From assembly GCA_036375275.1 (NCBI GenBank), contig DASUSF010000345.1:1-9047 (forward strand): 9,047 nucleotides of DNA, read 5' to 3'. Made by a program: the position numbers and the translations under genes. Below the pieces are notes generated by a model that saw only the letters and a program-made list of their open reading frames with translations, had not been told where the DNA came from and searched no databases. The stretch comes from DASUSF01 sp036375275 (GTDB lineage Bacteria > Pseudomonadota > Alphaproteobacteria > Geminicoccales > Geminicoccaceae). This document shows positions 5,788 through 9,047 of this stretch, in pieces (the stretch's first letter is position 1; every line of letters starts with the position of its first letter).

Positions 5788-6738
5788 ATGATGCTTAGCC
5801 GGATCGGCGTGTGCCAGTGGTTTCACTTCGACGCGCACGACGACCTCGAACGCAGCATCGAGCTGCTCGATGATCTCGGGGTCCGCCATCTCCGGACCGG
5901 CATCTCCTGGGCCGACTTCCACCGGCCCGGCGGGCGGCGCTGGTACGACCACCAGATGGCCCGGCTGCGCGATGCCGGCCTCGAGGTCCTGCTCTCGGTC
6001 TGGCACACCCCGCCTTCGATCTCCGAGGGTGGCCACTGCGCCAGTCCGCCGCGCGACCTCAAGGCCTTCGCCGACTTCATCGACCAGGTGATCGACCTCT
6101 ACGGCGACGGCTTCGGGGCGCTCGAGCTCTGGAACGAGCCGAACAATCGCTACAAGTGGGATTTCGAGGTCTACGATCCGGACTGGCGCAAGTTCGCGAC
6201 CATGATCTGCAATGCCGGGTGGTGGGCGCGCGCGCGCGGGCGGACCACGGTGCTCGGCGGGGCGGCGCCGGCGGATCCGGCATGGCTCGAGCTGATGGAC
6301 GGGTACGGCGTGCTCGACTGCGTCGACGTCGTGGCGATCCATGCCTTTCCCGGCATGTGGTGGCCGGGCGGGCGGAACTGGGAGTGGTTCAGCCACTGGC
6401 GGGGCTGGGAGCAGCGGATCGACTCGATCCAGGCGGTGATCGGCGAGCGTGCGCTCTGGGTGACCGAGACCGGGCTCGCGACCTGCGACCGGGTCGCCGC
6501 CGCGCCCGAGAAGCACGGGCTCCAGGAGCGTAAGCTGGTGGAGGCGTCGGGCGCGCCGGCCGAGCGCGTCTACTGGTATTCGCTGATCGACCTGCACCCC
6601 GAGCGAGCCGCGCTCGAGGGCTTTCACGTCGACGAGAACGAGTACCACATGGGGCTGACCACCTCCGACGGCCGGCGGAAGCCCGCCTACCACCGGTTGA
6701 AGCGGATCCTCGCCGAGCCGCTCCGCCGGACCGGCTGA
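5788..6738 (+). CDS. Clan GH-A glycoside hydrolase-like protein (GH39-like, cytosolic)
   Basis: This 316-residue TIM-barrel protein has the clan GH-A retaining-hydrolase signature: the acid/base Glu in LELWNEPNN (E117, end of strand 4) and the nucleophile Glu in LWVTETGLAT (E227, end of strand 7). Other landmarks are LGVRHLRTGISWADF (30-44), VLLSVWHTPPS (67-77), VVAIHAFPG (181-189) and VYWYSLID (261-268). It has no signal peptide or membrane segment, so it should act in the cytosol or on an imported or nucleotide-linked sugar. I recall relatives annotated as beta-xylosidase or GH39-like proteins near NAD-dependent epimerases in sugar clusters, but no such genes are present here and no substrate can be given. 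GGGGA (5781-5785) is 2 nt from the first ATG (5788) and 5 nt from the second (5791), so translation may begin at 5791. Both active-site residues are present, so it is probably an active enzyme. Confidence 0.87.
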   Translation: MMLSRIGVCQWFHFDAHDDLERSIELLDDLGVRHLRTGISWADFHRPGGRRWYDHQMARLRDAGLEVLLSVWHTPPSISEGGHCASPPRDLKAFADFIDQVIDLYGDGFGALELWNEPNNRYKWDFEVYDPDWRKFATMICNAGWWARARGRTTVLGGAAPADPAWLELMDGYGVLDCVDVVAIHAFPGMWWPGGRNWEWFSHWRGWEQRIDSIQAVIGERALWVTETGLATCDRVAAAPEKHGLQERKLVEASGAPAERVYWYSLIDLHPERAALEGFHVDENEYHMGLTTSDGRRKPAYHRLKRILAEPLRRTG

Positions 6739-6874
6739 GGGTCACCCGAGGCGCAGGCCGGCGTCTTCGCGCACGGGAGGGATTGCCCTCGCCTTGACCA
6801 GCCCGTGCCCGTAAACTGTGCAGCCAGCCGGCATCCGGGCACAGGCTCCTCGGGCGCACCTCGCCCGCCGCGAC

Positions 6875-6890
6875 TGGCACGGTCCGTGCA
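6875..6890 (+). promoter_or_regulatory. Sigma-54 (RpoN) promoter of glnBA
   Basis: TGGCACGGTCCGTGCA matches the sigma-54 consensus TGGCACG-N4-TTGCW except for one base (G for the first T of TTGC). The invariant -24 GG (6876-6877) and -12 GC (6888-6889) are exactly 10 bases apart. Transcription should begin near 6901, leaving a leader of about 54 nt before glnB. Sigma-54 control by NtrC under nitrogen limitation is established for glnBA in several alphaproteobacteria. I found no classic NtrC tandem site in 6739-6874; only the dyad TGTGC/GCACA (6817-6821, 6838-6842) stands out. Confidence 0.8.
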
Positions 6891-6897
6891 AGCCAGG

Positions 6898-6922
6898 ATG
6901 GTGCCGCGCGTCGGTGCACCAT
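6898..6922 (+). repeat. Inverted repeat at the predicted 5' end of the glnB mRNA
   Basis: ATGGTGC (6898-6904) and GCACCAT (6916-6922) are perfect complements separated by 11 nt. They lie at or just after the start point predicted from the sigma-54 promoter. It could be a 5' mRNA hairpin or a regulator-binding dyad. Its half-sites face the opposite way to the usual NtrC TGCAC/GTGCA arrangement. Confidence 0.4.
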
Positions 6923-6954
6923 GTCGTTCGAGTTGGGTGGGGGTCGAGCCAGAG

Positions 6955-7293
6955 ATGAAGAAGATCGAGGCGATCATCAAGCCGTTCAAGCTGGACGAGG
7001 TCAAGGAGGCCCTCCAGGAGGTCGGGCTCAAGGGCATGACGGTGACCGAGGTCAAGGGCTTCGGCCGCCAGAAGGGCCACACCGAGCTCTACCGCGGCGC
7101 CGAGTACGTGGTCGACTTCCTGCCCAAGGTGAAGATCGAGGTGGTGCTCGAGGACGGCCTCGTCGACCGCGCGGTCGAGGTCATCCAGCAGGCCGCCAAG
7201 ACCGACCGCATCGGCGACGGCAAGATCTTCGTCTACAACCTCGAGGGGGTGGTCCGCATCCGCACCGGCGAGCGCGACGCCGACGCCCTCTGA
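6955..7293 (+). CDS. glnB: Nitrogen regulatory protein PII
   Basis: This 112-residue protein, the normal family length, is the trimeric cytosolic signal protein that binds ATP/ADP and 2-oxoglutarate and controls NtrB and the GlnE adenylyltransferase. The T-loop carries the signature YRGAEY with the uridylylation target Tyr51. GFGRQKGH (35-42) contains Q39, which helps bind Mg-2-oxoglutarate. The B-loop DRIGDGKIFV (84-93) and the C-terminal RIRTGE (101-106) complete the nucleotide site. One oddity is Asp84 where most PII proteins have Gly (TGRIGDGK). The ATG at 6955 matches the family N-terminus MKKIEAIIKPFKLDEVK; longer in-frame starts lie upstream of the sigma-54 promoter and are not credible. 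No strong Shine-Dalgarno is present; a G-rich stretch lies at 6935-6943. It is followed by glnA, which identifies it as GlnB rather than GlnK (usually next to amtB). Confidence 0.97.
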   Translation: MKKIEAIIKPFKLDEVKEALQEVGLKGMTVTEVKGFGRQKGHTELYRGAEYVVDFLPKVKIEVVLEDGLVDRAVEVIQQAAKTDRIGDGKIFVYNLEGVVRIRTGERDADAL

Positions 7294-7306
7294 GGCCCGA
7301 GGAGCC

Positions 7307-7335
7307 GCCTGCGGGGCAAGGACGGGCCCGCAGGC
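7307..7335 (+). other. Strong hairpin 1 in the glnB-glnA spacer
   Basis: GCCTGCGGG (7307-7315) pairs perfectly with CCCGCAGGC (7327-7335) over 9 bp with an 11-nt loop. No U tract follows, so it is not a canonical terminator. It could protect an mRNA end, mark a processing site or reduce read-through into glnA. Confidence 0.6.
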
Positions 7336-7342
7336 AGGACCC

Positions 7343-7371
7343 GTCTCCGGACGCCGCCGGGCGCCGGGGAC
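7343..7371 (+). other. Strong hairpin 2 in the glnB-glnA spacer
   Basis: GTCTCCGG (7343-7350) pairs with CCGGGGAC (7364-7371, one G-U). After a single bulged A, CGCC (7352-7355) pairs with GGCG (7360-7363) around a GCCG tetraloop, giving about 12 bp. In addition GACGGG (7321-7326, the loop of hairpin 1) could pair with CCCGTC (7340-7345), which would open the base of this hairpin: a possible two-state RNA. No U tract follows. Confidence 0.55.
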
Positions 7372-7402
7372 ACGCCCGTTCTCAGGCAGCGCAACGAACC
7401 TG

Positions 7403-7409
7403 AAAGGAG
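7403..7409 (+). promoter_or_regulatory. Ribosome binding site of glnA
   Basis: AAAGGAG lies 7 nt before ATG 7417, the strongest Shine-Dalgarno of the plus-strand genes. It fits high expression of glnA and supports independent translation from glnB. A second ATG directly follows at 7420. Confidence 0.7.
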
Positions 7410-7416
7410 TCCGCCC

Positions 7417-8846
<1,430 letters not shown>

Positions 8847-8847
<1 letters not shown>

Positions 8848-8876
8848 GCCTCAAGCAGCGCGAAGCGCGGTAGGCC
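8847..8876 (+). other. Stem-loop at the glnA stop codon
   Basis: GGCCT (8847-8851) pairs with AGGCC (8872-8876) and encloses GCGC-GAA-GCGC (8858-8861 with 8865-8868). The outer arm begins on the last base of the stop codon. It may stabilise the 3' end; no T tract follows. Confidence 0.35.
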
Positions 8877-8912
8877 AACCAAGAGCAGGCAGCGCCTGCA
8901 GGCTCGAGTCCC

Positions 8913-8941
8913 GCGGCCGCCTTCGGGCGGCCGCTTTGCTT
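8913..8941 (+). terminator. Intrinsic terminator of glnBA
   Basis: GCGGCCGCC (8913-8921), loop TTCG (8922-8925) and GGCGGCCGC (8926-8934) make a perfect 9-bp stem with the very stable UUCG-type tetraloop, followed by TTTGCTT. It lies 65 nt after the glnA stop. The T tract is imperfect but the stem is strong. Confidence 0.8.
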
Positions 8942-9011
8942 CCGGAGAGGGCGGACCAGTGCCGCCACGCCCGGTGTTCCGCCTCCACCGAACGGCCGCG
9001 CTCGGCCGGTC

Positions 9012-9040
9012 GCCGCTTGCCGCCAGCGGCTTGTTTTTTT
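9012..9040 (+). terminator. Second intrinsic terminator
   Basis: GCCGCT (9012-9017) pairs with AGCGGC (9025-9030) across a 7-nt loop, followed by TTGTTTTTTT, the best T tract in the window. A further 6-bp hairpin, CGGCCG/CGGCCG (8993-8998 with 9003-9008), stands directly before it. No gene ends here except glnA 165 nt upstream, so it is either a back-up terminator or the end of a short RNA from 8942-9011. Confidence 0.8.
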
Positions 9041-9047
9041 CACGGGT

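Noticed and set aside
6794..6817. TTGACC followed by TAAACT as a sigma-70 promoter of glnB
   Set aside because: The spacer is only 12 bases, too short for sigma-70 promoters.
6805..6954. N-terminal extension of glnB to an upstream in-frame start
   Set aside because: The extension does not match PII and lies mostly upstream of the sigma-54 promoter.
7307..7371. Spacer hairpins as a rho-independent terminator before glnA
   Set aside because: Neither hairpin is followed by a U tract, and complete termination here would deprive glnA of its only visible promoter.
8848..8912. tRNA-like GCTCGAGTCCC near 8903-8912
   Set aside because: No matching acceptor stem, anticodon arm or D arm could be built; the 3' part belongs to the terminator stem.

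Overview
The window is GC-rich DNA (roughly 70% G+C by eye), most likely from an alphaproteobacterium. Four signals point that way: a glnB-glnA pair behind a sigma-54-type promoter; a HAD-IIA hydrolase with the D-x-W-G-V-L nucleophile motif that I associate with alphaproteobacterial members; a perfect GTTC-N7-GTTC element, the alphaproteobacterial LexA (SOS) box; and alphaproteobacterial-style GlnB and GlnA sequences. I cannot place it below class. Seven protein genes are supported. The many other long open frames are antisense shadows caused by the high GC content.

Left part, minus strand (1-2191): a two-gene DNA-repair-type operon. It encodes a radical SAM protein of the family linked to uracil-DNA glycosylase-like proteins (933-2156), followed with a 1-nt stop/start overlap by a DUF4130-UdgX fusion that runs off the left edge (1-933). 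The LexA-type box lies between the -35 and -10 of a candidate promoter whose start point would fall almost on the ATG, so the operon looks damage-inducible and possibly leaderless. This is the most interesting part of the window. The family pairing is known, but the reaction is not, and an SOS box directly on it is informative.

Middle (2212-5667): a minus-strand, very divergent FGGY-type sugar kinase homologue (2371-3762) that seems to lack the usual catalytic residues, with a nested hairpin behind it. Divergent from it on the plus strand is a coupled pair: a HAD-IIA phosphatase-like hydrolase (4016-4915) and an MTA/SAH nucleosidase (best start GTG 4912, overlapping the HAD stop by 4 nt). After 120 bp comes a cytosolic clan GH-A glycoside hydrolase-like protein (5788-6738).

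Right part (6739-9047): the nitrogen-assimilation operon. A TGGCACG-N4-GTGCA sigma-54 promoter (6875-6890) precedes glnB (PII signal protein, 6955-7293). A 123-bp spacer with two strong hairpins precedes glnA (type I glutamine synthetase, 7417-8847). Two hairpin terminators follow, at 8913-8941 and 9012-9040. PII senses 2-oxoglutarate, ATP/ADP and, through uridylylation, glutamine; it controls NtrB/NtrC and GlnE, and so both transcription from the sigma-54 promoter and adenylylation of GlnA. No mobile elements, CRISPR arrays, tRNAs or rRNAs were seen, and no gene-free stretch exceeds about 260 bp.
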